This document shows positions 1 through 8,710 of a stretch of 64,000 nucleotides of DNA, piece by piece. The position numbers and the translations under genes were made by a program. This stretch comes from Vicinamibacterales bacterium (GTDB lineage Bacteria; Acidobacteriota; Vicinamibacteria; Vicinamibacterales; UBA2999), in the NCBI GenBank assembly GCA_041659285.1, contig JBAZYO010000007.1, positions 302,053 through 366,052 on the forward strand. The letters are read 5' to 3'. Below the pieces are notes generated by a model. The model was not told the origin of the DNA. It was given only the letters and a program-made list of their open reading frames with translations, and made no database searches. The number at the start of each line of letters is the position of its first letter. Position 1 is the stretch's first letter.

Positions 1-1
1 C

Positions 2-3000
2 CCAGCCACCCTGCGAGTAAGTCGTGAAGCCCGAGTTGGTGCACGACTGCGCCGCGGTGATCGTGACGGTCACCGTGGCCGTGGCCGTGCCGCCCTGGCC
101 ATCACTGATCGTGTAGGTGAAGGTCACCGTGCCGACGAAGCCGGGCGTGGGCGTGAACACCACGAGGTTGCCGGACGTGGTGACCACGCCCTCACCACCG
201 GTCGGTTGCGTGACGGCGGTGACGCTCAGCGTGCCGCCATCCGGGTCGGAGTCGTTGCCCAGAACGGTGATGCTGACGGGCGCGGCGCCCACCGAACTGG
301 CGGTGTCGTTGGCCGCGACCGGCGGCAAGGTGCCCAGGATGGTCAGCGTGCCTTCAACGAACGTGAGGTCGTAATTCGGTCCGGCGGTCAGTGCGCCCTG
401 ACGAATCGTGTAGCCGCCGAGCAGCTCACCGGCGTCGCGCACCAGCGCGCCCGAGAAGCTATCGGTGCCGACCAGCGGGCCACCCGAGGTGATCGTGTAG
501 GTCAACGGCGGGTCGATCAGGCCGAGGAACTTGTTCACCGACGTCGCCGTGACCGTAATCGGCCGCTGGGTAATGGTGAAGGTGCCCGGGTTGCTGGCGA
601 AGATGTAGTTGCCCGACGCGCCTCCCGTGGCCGTCGCCGTCGTGTCGTAGCCACCGGCGGTCTCGCCGCCGACGCGGGTCGTCGTGAACGTGATGCCGGC
701 GACGTCGGCGGCCAACACGCCGGAGTGCGTCGTGGTCAGGGCCGGGTCGGAGGCGCCGTACACCTTGGTGCCGCCGCCGGCGTTGATGACCGCCGGAATG
801 CGGTTCACCACGAGCGTCGCCGGCGCATAGTCGAAGTCGAAATTCGCGTCCTGGCCGCCGCTGCAGGTGATGGTGTAGCTGCCGGCATCGGTGTGGGCCG
901 CGGCCACGGTGCAGGTCGGCGCCACATCGACGTCCGCCGCGGTCGCCCCGTTCGGGAACGGACCATACGCAAAGGCGAAGACCGGCGTCTCGCCGTAGTC
1001 CACGGTCACGGCCTGCGCCGTCACCGAGACAGGTGCCTTGGTGATCGTGAAGTTGCCGGTCACCAGAGTGATCTCGTAGTTGTTCAGCGCCTCGGCGGTG
1101 CCCGTGGCGGCCGGCGTCGTCACGTAGCCGCCGACATTCTCCCCAGTCGCGCGGCTGACGGACAGGGTGATGTTATCGGCGGCCAGGAATCCGATCGCCG
1201 AGACCGCAATCGACGGATCCGGGAACGTGCCCCACACCTTGGTCGCATCACCGGCGGTGACCACGGCCTGGCGGCGGCCGACCACGAAGTTGGCCTCCGT
1301 GTAGTGGAGCATGTAGCCGATCGGTAGCGTCAGACCGTACTGGCGAATGACGTAAGTGCCCGGGGCTTCGCCCGCATCGCGGCGGAGAAATCCGTCGAAC
1401 GTGTCGCCGTTGAGCAGGGCCGGAGTGTGGCTATAAGTCAGCGGCGGGTCGGCTTCGCCGACCAGCCTGCCCAACGCATCCGCCGTCACATAGATATCGA
1501 GCGGCCTCACGGACAGGTAGTCCTGGTAGAAGTTCAATTGGTAGTTCGGCCCAGCGGTCAGGGTGCCAATGCTGATCAGGTAGAGGCCCGGAAATTCGCC
1601 GGCCGCGCGTGCAGGAGCGCCCGTCAACCTGTCGGAGCCGACCAGGAAGCCGCTGGTAATACGGAAGGTCAACTCCGGTTCAGATCCACCGTAGTACTTC
1701 CACTGTGGATCGGGGACCAGTTCGAGCAGCATCGGGACGATCTTCAGCTCCGCAGGAACGACTGTCAGCGTGTAGTTCGTGCCCAGGCTGAGGGTACCCT
1801 GCGTGATCGGGTATCCGCCAACGTCATCGCCCGCCGCGCGCGCCAAGCTCCCTTCGAACCCGTCACCGCCAACCAACGCGCCAAGCGCTATGCGATAGGC
1901 CAGGGCCGGATCGGCGGCGCCGTAGGATTTCTCCTGGTAATTGGCCGACACGGTGATCGGTGCCGGTGTGACGACCACGGTGGCCGTCGTCGAAGCGCTG
2001 TCCACGGCCGCGTCGCCGGCGTAGCTCACCTGCATCGTGTAGGTGCCAACATTCTCGGTCACCGACGGGATGACCACGGTGGCGATACCGTTGCTGAGGG
2101 CGGCCGTGACGGTCGTGCCGCCGAAGACGAACGCGACGTCGCCCGTGGCGACGGCCGGCAGCACCGACGCGGTCAGCGTCGTGGTCTCGCCATAGACCAC
2201 CTGCACGTCGAGCGCCGCGATCGTGGACCGGCTCCGGGCCAGCACGGTGACGGTGCCGGTAACGGTGGTTTCGTTGCCGGCGTGATCGCGGGCCGTGAAC
2301 GGCCGCGTTGACACGCCGAGGGGAAACTCGACGCCATTGACGACCGGATTGATGATCGTGGCCACGCCCGAGAGCGCGTCGGTGGCCTCGGCCACGAAGA
2401 CGCCCGGCTCGAGCACGGCGAAGCCGGCACCGGTCTGGACCACTTCGAGGTGCGGCGCAATCACGGTGGGCGCGGTGCGGTCGATGTTCACGACCTTGCC
2501 GCCACGCTCCGGATCGTTCGTGCGGTACTCGCCACCGTTGCCGACCAGGTCGGCGTCCAGCCTGACGATGTGGAGATCGCGGCCTTCGCCGACGATGGTG
2601 AACTGGCCGCTGATGCGATCAGGCGAGCCGTCACCCATGTCCATGCCCGATTGCCCGTCCAGGACCTGGAAGTCCGCGATGACGTCGCCGACGTACCACT
2701 CGGTCCCGAAGTCGGCACTCACCGGATCGCTGTTGACGTTCGCGGGCACCGGCCAGTTGCTGAAGGTCGCGCTCGGCGGATCCATGTCGATCTTGATCGT
2801 CACCGCCACCTTGGGGCCGACCGTTTGGTCCGCGGTCACGGGCCAGTAGGTGATCTCGTTTTCGGGGCCAAAGAACGGCACGTCCACGTAGCGAACGTCC
2901 GCGCTCAGCGGCGAGGCGTGAGTGCCGGCGCCGTGGCGCTGCATGTCGGAACCGCGGACGAACCACTCGATGCTGGTGACCAGCGGATCGTCGTTCTTGG

Positions 3001-4939
3001 GGAACAGCCGGACAAACACCCTGCGGTTGAACCAGTCGCCGGTATCGGTGGTTGTGCTGACGGACGCAACCGGGGCGCCGGCGAGCGGCGCCGGGTAGTC
3101 GTAGATGAGGTGAGTCGCTTCGCAGGCCAGGCACGTGCCGCGGACCAGCACGGTGACCGGGTCGGCCACCGTGTCTTGCGGCGAGGTCTTGTTGCCGACC
3201 GCGGTAATCACGAAGGTCACGCGCTGGCTGGGCGTCGGGTTCGTGTAGGCGAACTCGTACTGCACCCAGCTGCCGCGCGGAATGTCGTTCGGGTCAGCGG
3301 TAGTGGCACCAGGCGTCTGCACTGCCGGCGGCAGGGCGTTGACGCTGGTCACGACCACACCCGGTTCGGACGGCGTCACCGTCACGGTCACCTGCTGCAC
3401 GTCGGCGACCTTTTCGGCCGGTACCGCCACGGCGAAGGCGCCGGTGCCGGAGGTCGGCGTGGTGGCCTGCGCTTGCTCACGAATAATCGCGAGGTCCGCC
3501 AGTTCAAGCCGTTGCACCTGGTGGTTCGCGGTGTCGATCTTCAGATACCGCCCGGCCGGATCCAGCCCCTGGCCGGTGCCCCACTGCTCGGCGAGACCGC
3601 TCGGCACGCCGTCCAGGTCGTCGCCGGCCGCCGGCACCTCGAACTGGAACTGCGCGACCGGCGGCCCGGCCACCGGGAACGTCATGGTGTAGAACGCCAG
3701 GCGGAAGTTGTCGGAGTCGTTGACGACCAGACGGCCGAGGTGATCGATCAGGACCGACGACGGGGTCGCGACCGCGTCGACGGGGGGTAATTGACCCGGC
3801 GCGAGGACGGGCGGCTGGCCGACTGAGCCGAGCAGCGCGCCGTCGCGATCGTAAATCACGACGCGGTTGTTGAAGGAGTCCGCCAGGTAGATGTGGTTGC
3901 CGGCGTCGATCGTGACGCCCGTCAGAACGCTGAAATGGCCACCCGCCGCCGGGAAGCCAAACGCCCCGCTGGCGCACAAGGAGTCCGGCTCCGTGGCGGC
4001 CGGCGCCTGCGTCGGCAGCGTGGCGATCGGATTGAACCCGGTGTCGAGAATCCAGACCGTGCACTTGTAGCGGTCGAGGACGACGATGCGGGCGGCGGGA
4101 TCGGTGGGCGCGGTCAGCGGAGCGACCGCGGATGCACCGGGCGAAATGGCGACACTCGACGGCACCACGGGGCCGCCAATCAGCGGATGCGCCGGGATCG
4201 AGAAATCCGAGGCAAACGAGGCCGAGCCGTCCGGATTGAAGACGGCAATGCGGCCGTTGCCGCCGTCGGCGACGAGCAGGCGGCCATCCGCGTCAACCGC
4301 CAGGCCGTTTGGCTCGCGCAGTTGCGAACCCGACAGGCCCGCCGCCGCGCCGGTGCTGTACGAATACGCGCCGGTGCCGGGCTCGCCGTTGCCGATGGGA
4401 TGGGCAATCGCGATCGGATTGCCTTCGAAGTCCATCGTATCGACGCGATGGTTCATGCGGTCAGAGACGTACACGGTCGGGCCGTAAACGGCGACGCCCG
4501 ATGGGTAGAACAGCTTCCCGGCCGGCGGCGGCACCATCGACCCATCGGCCGCCTTGCACTGACGCGGCAGGGAGGGGTCATCACCAAGATGCGCGAACGT
4601 GCACTCGCCTGGCGCCAACTCCGCGAATGCCGTGGCCAGATCGCCCGCGTTCGACACCCAAATCTCGTTGCCCACCGGATCAGTGGCGATCACGCCCACG
4701 TCCATGACGGGGGTCGCAAACTCCGGCGTGCCTGCGACATCGACATTCGGCTGCAGTCGCTGACCGATCGGCGCGATCGTGCGCCACATTTCGCCTTGGG
4801 CGGCCGGATCGAAACAGTTGAGTTCGCCGGGGCCGGTGCCGCAAACGCCAACGGGCGGGAGTACCTGTGCAATCACGCCGATGCTGACGGCAGCGGCCGC
4901 AGCAGTGAGCAATGCACGAAGAGGAATTCGATTCGCCAT
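2..4939 (-). CDS. Giant secreted NHL / Ig-like / MBG-repeat protein, 3' end cut by window edge
   Basis: The frame is open from the ATG at 4939 to the left edge, about 1,646 residues with no stop, so the C-terminus is missing. Residues 1-25 form a signal peptide (basic start, Ala-rich core). Residues ~140-420 carry NHL-type blades (PSGVAV, LAVDADGRLLVADGGNGRIAVF, VTIDAGNHIYLADSFNNRVV), suggesting a six-bladed propeller. Ig/fibronectin-like linkers follow, then a Big_3-like Ig domain at ~909-985, seven tandem MBG domains at ~994-1,535 (recurring YG..DP.L.Y, AGE..GGY.I and L..GPNY.L blocks), and a cadherin-like/Big_9 domain at ~1,539-1,624 (LGNDSDPDGGTL, YTISDGQGG). These families typically occur in extracellular adhesins or cell-wall proteins of soil bacteria. 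The substrate is unknown. All longer plus-strand frames here are antisense shadows. Confidence 0.88.
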   Translation of the reverse strand, partial: MANRIPLRALLTAAAAAVSIGVIAQVLPPVGVCGTGPGELNCFDPAAQGEMWRTIAPIGQRLQPNVDVAGTPEFATPVMDVGVIATDPVGNEIWVSNAGDLATAFAELAPGECTFAHLGDDPSLPRQCKAADGSMVPPPAGKLFYPSGVAVYGPTVYVSDRMNHRVDTMDFEGNPIAIAHPIGNGEPGTGAYSYSTGAAAGLSGSQLREPNGLAVDADGRLLVADGGNGRIAVFNPDGSASFASDFSIPAHPLIGGPVVPSSVAISPGASAVAPLTAPTDPAARIVVLDRYKCTVWILDTGFNPIATLPTQAPAATEPDSLCASGAFGFPAAGGHFSVLTGVTIDAGNHIYLADSFNNRVVIYDRDGALLGSVGQPPVLAPGQLPPVDAVATPSSVLIDHLGRLVVNDSDNFRLAFYTMTFPVAGPPVAQFQFEVPAAGDDLDGVPSGLAEQWGTGQGLDPAGRYLKIDTANHQVQRLELADLAIIREQAQATTPTSGTGAFAVAVPAEKVADVQQVTVTVTPSEPGVVVTSVNALPPAVQTPGATTADPNDIPRGSWVQYEFAYTNPTPSQRVTFVITAVGNKTSPQDTVADPVTVLVRGTCLACEATHLIYDYPAPLAGAPVASVSTTTDTGDWFNRRVFVRLFPKNDDPLVTSIEWFVRGSDMQRHGAGTHASPLSADVRYVDVPFFGPENEITYWPVTADQTVGPKVAVTIKIDMDPPSATFSNWPVPANVNSDPVSADFGTEWYVGDVIADFQVLDGQSGMDMGDGSPDRISGQFTIVGEGRDLHIVRLDADLVGNGGEYRTNDPERGGKVVNIDRTAPTVIAPHLEVVQTGAGFAVLEPGVFVAEATDALSGVATIINPVVNGVEFPLGVSTRPFTARDHAGNETTVTGTVTVLARSRSTIAALDVQVVYGETTTLTASVLPAVATGDVAFVFGGTTVTAALSNGIATVVIPSVTENVGTYTMQVSYAGDAAVDSASTTATVVVTPAPITVSANYQEKSYGAADPALAYRIALGALVGGDGFEGSLARAAGDDVGGYPITQGTLSLGTNYTLTVVPAELKIVPMLLELVPDPQWKYYGGSEPELTFRITSGFLVGSDRLTGAPARAAGEFPGLYLISIGTLTAGPNYQLNFYQDYLSVRPLDIYVTADALGRLVGEADPPLTYSHTPALLNGDTFDGFLRRDAGEAPGTYVIRQYGLTLPIGYMLHYTEANFVVGRRQAVVTAGDATKVWGTFPDPSIAVSAIGFLAADNITLSVSRATGENVGGYVTTPAATGTAEALNNYEITLVTGNFTITKAPVSVTAQAVTVDYGETPVFAFAYGPFPNGATAADVDVAPTCTVAAAHTDAGSYTITCSGGQDANFDFDYAPATLVVNRIPAVINAGGGTKVYGASDPALTTTHSGVLAADVAGITFTTTRVGGETAGGYDTTATATGGASGNYIFASNPGTFTITQRPITVTATSVNKFLGLIDPPLTYTITSGGPLVGTDSFSGALVRDAGELLGGYTIRQGALTAGPNYDLTFVEGTLTILGTLPPVAANDTASSVGAAPVSITVLGNDSDPDGGTLSVTAVTQPTGGEGVVTTSGNLVVFTPTPGFVGTVTFTYTISDGQGGTATATVTVTITAAQSCTNSGFTTYSQGGW

Positions 4940-5040
4940 ATTCACACGTCAGTCTCTGGACAAAAACGCAATAGCCGGAAGGCCCTTAACTCTTCAAAAA
5001 AGAATCAATGACTGCGTCAGTGTCATCTAGAGTCATATAT

Positions 5041-5070
5041 AAGATATTGAAATACCCCCAATTTTGTCAA
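5041..5070 (-). promoter_or_regulatory. Candidate sigma70-type promoter for the giant surface protein
   Basis: Reading the minus strand, a perfect TTGACA at 5070-5065 is followed after 18 nt by TATCTT at 5046-5041. The start codon at 4939 lies about 100 nt downstream, leaving a long untranslated leader. The 4940-5151 spacer is AT-rich compared with its surroundings and holds no gene. Confidence 0.45.
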
Positions 5071-5151
5071 GGGGAAACGGATTTTGGTGGGTGCTGGGAA
5101 GACGCGAAATATGCCCCGAAAAAGGCCTGATCCGGACCGCGACAACCGACC

Positions 5152-5580
5152 TTAAGCCGCGGGATCGTGGGGTTCCGAGTCGAAGGCCGCTTCGCCCCCC
5201 CCCGGGTGCTCTCCCCTGACTACTATTCCCCGGATGATGAAGGCCCCCCCGAGGACGGCAATGGCCCCGCCGACCCCAACCCCGGGCCCCGGGCTTCCAC
5301 CAGCGAACCCGATGGCGATCGCGAGCGCCAGCCCAAATCCGACCACGATAATGCCCACGGAGACGGACCGGCCGCCGGGAGTCCGGTGGCCCGGACCGCC
5401 GCGAGCTGCCGGCCGGTGGGCCGATTCCAGCGGAATGTGGCCCCTTTCGATCATCGCCAGCCGCTCACGATGCCGCATCTCCAACTGAAGGGTCCGTTGC
5501 CGGAGGCCCAGGTAGATGATGAACACACCCGAGACGATTCCGGCCAGAAACACCGTGGCAATCAGGTTGAGGTCGGACAT
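5152..5580 (-). CDS. Small three-segment membrane protein (DUF6249-like)
   Basis: The product has 142 residues. A first membrane segment lies at ~5-27, followed by a charged, possibly coiled stretch (RQRTLQLEMRHRERLAMIERG) and two more hydrophobic segments at ~74-94 and ~102-118. This is the general layout of the DUF6249 family found beside ECF sigma factors in Acidobacteriota, but the assignment rests on layout only. It is divergent from the sigma factor gene and shares a 107-bp spacer with it, so the two may be co-regulated. A run of nine G (minus strand, 5203-5195) lies in the C-terminal coding part and could cause slippage or a sequencing error. Confidence 0.7.
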   Translation of the reverse strand: MSDLNLIATVFLAGIVSGVFIIYLGLRQRTLQLEMRHRERLAMIERGHIPLESAHRPAARGGPGHRTPGGRSVSVGIIVVGFGLALAIAIGFAGGSPGPGVGVGGAIAVLGGAFIIRGIVVRGEHPGGGEAAFDSEPHDPAA

Positions 5581-5631
5581 CAGTTCTCCATTTTCCCTTG
5601 TTCGTGACCCTTAGACTCGGTGCGAACCTCG

Positions 5632-5651
5632 ATTGTTTCACCCGAAACAAT
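5632..5651. promoter_or_regulatory. Perfect 8-bp inverted repeat in divergent spacer, parS-like
   Basis: ATTGTTTC-ACCC-GAAACAAT lies between the divergent membrane-protein and sigma-factor genes. It could be an operator for both. The central 16 bases match the well-known ParB site consensus (TGTTTCACGTGAAACA) at 14 of 16 positions; both mismatches are in the centre, where CACGTG is replaced by CACCCG. Confidence 0.4.
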
Positions 5652-5687
5652 TTCCCTCCTGTTCCGCTCTAAGCTTCGAGACGGCGA

Positions 5688-6239
5688 ATGAGGGTCCCCC
5701 CGGAGCACGAGCTGGTCGAGCGATGCCGGCTGGGCGACGAGGCCGCCTTCCGTGAGTTGGTCGATCAGTACAAAGGCATGGTCTATTCACTGGTGACGCG
5801 CAGCGTGCCCAATCGCGCCCGCGCCGACGAGATCGCGCAGGACGTGTTCTTGCGGGTGCACAAGGGACTGCCCTACTTCCGCGGCGAGTCGAAGCTCTCG
5901 ACGTGGATCTATCGGATCGTCGCCAACGCGCTGGCCCAGGAGCCCCGCGAGCCGCGGGCGATCTCGATTGACGAGGCCGCCGCCTCCGGCGAGCGCGCAC
6001 CGATTCTGCCGGGCGTGGAAGACCGCGCCTTTGGCGACCTGGTGCTGAAGGACCGCCTCACCAAGGCGATCGCGCGGCTGCCGGCCGGCTACCAGGTCCT
6101 CGTGAACGGCCACTACTTGAAGGGCATGCGCTACGAAGACCTGGCCGCGGCGCTCGACCTGCCGATGGGCACGGTGAAGACCCACCTGCACCGGGCCAAG
6201 CGGCAGTTGCGACACCTGCTCGAAACGGAGTTGCGGTGA
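5688..6239 (+). CDS. ECF-family RNA polymerase sigma factor
   Basis: The product has 183 residues, a normal length for an ECF sigma factor. Region 2 spans ~8-75 (EAAFRELVDQYKGMVYSLV, ADEIAQDVFLRV, STWIYRIVANAL) and region 4 spans ~125-180 with its helix-turn-helix (YEDLAAALDLPMGTVKTHLHRAKRQL). It should direct RNA polymerase to a small regulon, perhaps for envelope stress. The next gene begins one base after its stop and encodes a zinc-type anti-sigma factor, so the pair is a classic switch. The spacer upstream holds the 5632-5651 palindrome. Confidence 0.95.
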   Translation: MRVPPEHELVERCRLGDEAAFRELVDQYKGMVYSLVTRSVPNRARADEIAQDVFLRVHKGLPYFRGESKLSTWIYRIVANALAQEPREPRAISIDEAAASGERAPILPGVEDRAFGDLVLKDRLTKAIARLPAGYQVLVNGHYLKGMRYEDLAAALDLPMGTVKTHLHRAKRQLRHLLETELR

Positions 6240-6240
6240 G

Positions 6241-6720
6241 ATGATTTGCGATCGACTGGAGCCGCTGATCGAAGGCTTTGCCGACGGCACCTTGACGCCG
6301 TCGGCGGAGGACCTCGCCCACCTCGACGGGTGTCCGGCCTGCGCCGTCCGCCTCGACCTGGCGCGGTCGATCGAGCACTGGCTCGCCGCGCGGCCCGAGG
6401 TCCAGCCGCCGGCGGCATTCACTTCCGCGGTGCTCGCCCGGGTCGGCCACGAGCAATGGGAAGCCGAGCGCGTGGTCGATCTCGGCTTCAACCTCGCCGT
6501 CGCCGCGGGGCTGCTGATCGTCCTCGCCGGCGCCGCCGGCCTCGCCTGGTCGCTCGGCTCCCTGACCATCACGGTGGACCTCGACGCGTTACGGGACGTC
6601 GCGAGCACCGTGCTGGCCGAGCGCGTGCGATCACAGGTACAGACCATCGGCCTGGCCGCCGCGCTGCTGACGATGACGTTGGGGTTGTGGTGGTGGGCGG
6701 AAGCCGACCACGTGCTCTGA
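6241..6720 (+). CDS. Anti-sigma factor with ZAS-type zinc finger and two membrane segments
   Basis: The product has 159 residues. The cytoplasmic N-terminus holds H27-x3-C31-x2-C34, the HX3CX2C motif of zinc-containing anti-sigma (ZAS) domains. Hydrophobic segments lie at ~85-107 (NLAVAAGLLIVLAGAAGLAW) and ~138-156. It would sequester the preceding ECF sigma at the membrane until a signal arrives. Unlike single-span family members it has two spans and ends almost at once after the second, so sensing through a large periplasmic domain is unlikely; the loop between them is only ~30 residues. Confidence 0.88.
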   Translation: MICDRLEPLIEGFADGTLTPSAEDLAHLDGCPACAVRLDLARSIEHWLAARPEVQPPAAFTSAVLARVGHEQWEAERVVDLGFNLAVAAGLLIVLAGAAGLAWSLGSLTITVDLDALRDVASTVLAERVRSQVQTIGLAAALLTMTLGLWWWAEADHVL

Positions 6721-6724
6721 GGCG

Positions 6725-7870
6725 CTACGGCGCCGGCCGGGCGGGGGGCCCGGCGATCAACCGCAGCAGGTGGCGGGCCACCATTTCGTTGCCGCGATCG
6801 GACAGGTGCACGCCATCGACAAACACCGTGCCGGGTGCCACGTCGGCGCCGGCCATGGGAATGTCGGACAGGTATTGATCGAACACCGACGACAGGTCAT
6901 GAAACTCGAATGAGGACGGACGCCGCTTGATCACGCTGGCGTGAAAGCCCGGCCGGGCCTCGGCCAGGATGGCGCCCGACGCGCGCAGGTGCCGGTGCAG
7001 CCCGGCAACCGGTTGGAACACCGCGATGTAGCGGGCGCCCGCGGCTCGCGACAGGGCCGCGATTTGTTCGAGGTTGGCGAGGTACCTGGCGGCCGCGGCG
7101 TCGAGACGCCCGGGGTCGATCGGCGGCGCCGGCGTCTCAGCGAAGATCGCGTGCCGGTATTTTCGGACCCGGTGCATGACCTCGGGCAACACCCCGTCGA
7201 GTGTCAAACGTGCTCCCCAGCCTGACGGGTCGTCCACCACGCGTTCGAGCTCGTCGAAATTCTCGGGCGTTCCCGCCGGGTACGGCGCGCCGGTCGCGGG
7301 GTGCGCCAGGCTGGCGCCGGCCGCGTCGTTGGCGCCGTCGTAGGTGATGACCAGGGCCGGCCGCCGCCCCGCCACTTCCAGGGCCACGCGGAACAGCTCC
7401 TGTGTGGAATTCCACGACGGCACGCCGGCGTTGACGAAGAAATACTCGTTCTGCATCGCGTTCATGTAGGACGTGATCGTCGTGTCATTGGAACTCGCGT
7501 AATAGCCAAAGGCGGCGGACCCGCCCAACAGGAACGCCAGCTTCCGTCCGTTCGCATGCGCGGGGCCCGGCTCGCGGAACCCGTCGGCGTCGAGGCTGCA
7601 GGTCGGATTGCCGATCGCGACGCGATCGGCCGCGCGCAGCGGAAAGAAGAACAGGTAGTTGGGGTGCAGGTGCTGCGTCCCAAACGGTGCGTAGGCGCGG
7701 GTCAGCTCCCCGAGGCGCGAGGTGTCGCGCGCGAAGGCCTCCCGGATGGCGACACGGTACTGCAGCAGGATTTCCACTCCTGCCAGTCCGGCCAGGCCGG
7801 CGAGCCCCCACCACGCGGCGTGGGTGAGCACGACCGCTGAGAACCACCGCCCTTGAGGCCGCATCGCCAC
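6725..7870 (-). CDS. Membrane-anchored SGNH/GDSL-family hydrolase
   Basis: The product has up to 381 residues (GTG start at 7870, two bases after the upstream glycosyltransferase stop; an ATG at 7864 is the alternative). One hydrophobic segment at ~12-35 anchors it. SGNH blocks are visible: GGSAAFG with the presumed nucleophile S118, NAGVPSWNS at ~147-155, YDGANDA with N181, and D352-x2-H355 (DGVHLSDRGN) near the C-terminus. Family members include esterases and polysaccharide O-acetyl-transfer partners. Its place at the end of the glycan operon suggests it edits acyl groups on the surface polymer. The substrate cannot be told from sequence. Confidence 0.8.
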   Translation of the reverse strand: MAMRPQGRWFSAVVLTHAAWWGLAGLAGLAGVEILLQYRVAIREAFARDTSRLGELTRAYAPFGTQHLHPNYLFFFPLRAADRVAIGNPTCSLDADGFREPGPAHANGRKLAFLLGGSAAFGYYASSNDTTITSYMNAMQNEYFFVNAGVPSWNSTQELFRVALEVAGRRPALVITYDGANDAAGASLAHPATGAPYPAGTPENFDELERVVDDPSGWGARLTLDGVLPEVMHRVRKYRHAIFAETPAPPIDPGRLDAAAARYLANLEQIAALSRAAGARYIAVFQPVAGLHRHLRASGAILAEARPGFHASVIKRRPSSFEFHDLSSVFDQYLSDIPMAGADVAPGTVFVDGVHLSDRGNEMVARHLLRLIAGPPARPAP

Positions 7871-7872
7871 GT

Positions 7873-8709
7873 CTACAACGACCAGCGCTTCAAGGTGGAG
7901 TGCACGAACAGCCGCTGGCGCACCATCCGGCCGGGATGGCGCGAGAACTTGATCAGGCGGTGAAAGACGTGCTGCAGGCGATCGGTCATGGTGTCGGGAT
8001 GACCGGCAATCCGCTCGAACACCTCACGCGCGTCGCGGCGCCGGCGCGCCAGCAGGTCGGCCCGGCCCGTGATCGAATCGCCGTGCAGCCGGAACGCGGC
8101 GACGAACGCGTCGAGGTCATGGAACACGGCGCCGGTCCGCGCCAGGTTCGCCCACAACTCGGCATCCCAACACAGGGTGGGCTGGGTCCCGAATCCGCCG
8201 GCCCGCTCGAACGCGGCGCGCCGGAAGAACGTGGCCGGCTGGATCAGGACACAGGCGCCGTGCCTGAATCGCGTCGGATTCCAGCGGTCGCTGTAGGCCG
8301 GCACGCCGAGGTCACCAGCCGGCGTGGCGAAGTAACCATGGCCGGCCACCACGTCCGCCTCCGGATGCGCCACCCACTCACGGGCCATCGTCGCCAGCGC
8401 GTCCGGCAGGTGGAAATCGTCGGCGTTGAGCACGCCCAGGATCTCGCCGCTGGCCAACGCGAATCCCGCGTTCAGCGCCGCCGCCGGTCCGCTATCCGGC
8501 GTCGAGCGCCAGTGCGCGAGCGAGGGCGCGTAGCGCGACAGGATCTCGACCGTGCCATCCGTGGACCCGCCATCCATCACGATCAACTCGAGGCGCGGGT
8601 AGCCCTGCTCCAACACCGAACGCAGGGCCTGCTCGAGGTACGGGCCCTGGTTGAATGACGGCACGACGATGCTGATCGCCGGCCACTCCGCGGGCATGGG
8701 CAGAGGCAT
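7873..8709 (-). CDS. Family 2 glycosyltransferase
   Basis: The product has 278 residues when started at the ATG at 8709, which begins one base after the stop of the radical SAM gene; a longer frame exists upstream but would overlap that gene. The GT-A fold signature is clear: SIVVPSFNQGPYLEQALRSVLEQ (13-35), nucleotide-binding DGGSTDGT (46-53) and a DXD-like NADD (95-98), then a typical W.AELW-type block (LCWDAELWANLARTGA). It would transfer a sugar from a nucleotide donor during assembly of the glycan encoded by this locus. Donor and acceptor are unknown. Confidence 0.9.
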   Translation of the reverse strand: MPLPMPAEWPAISIVVPSFNQGPYLEQALRSVLEQGYPRLELIVMDGGSTDGTVEILSRYAPSLAHWRSTPDSGPAAALNAGFALASGEILGVLNADDFHLPDALATMAREWVAHPEADVVAGHGYFATPAGDLGVPAYSDRWNPTRFRHGACVLIQPATFFRRAAFERAGGFGTQPTLCWDAELWANLARTGAVFHDLDAFVAAFRLHGDSITGRADLLARRRRDAREVFERIAGHPDTMTDRLQHVFHRLIKFSRHPGRMVRQRLFVHSTLKRWSL

Positions 8710-8710
8710 C

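Noticed and set aside
206..5011. Several long plus-strand frames (up to ~446 codons) across the first 5 kb
   Set aside because: They are rich in Arg, Gly, Val and His with no domain pattern and lie antisense to the giant MBG protein, which has clear repeats. High GC makes such antisense frames long.
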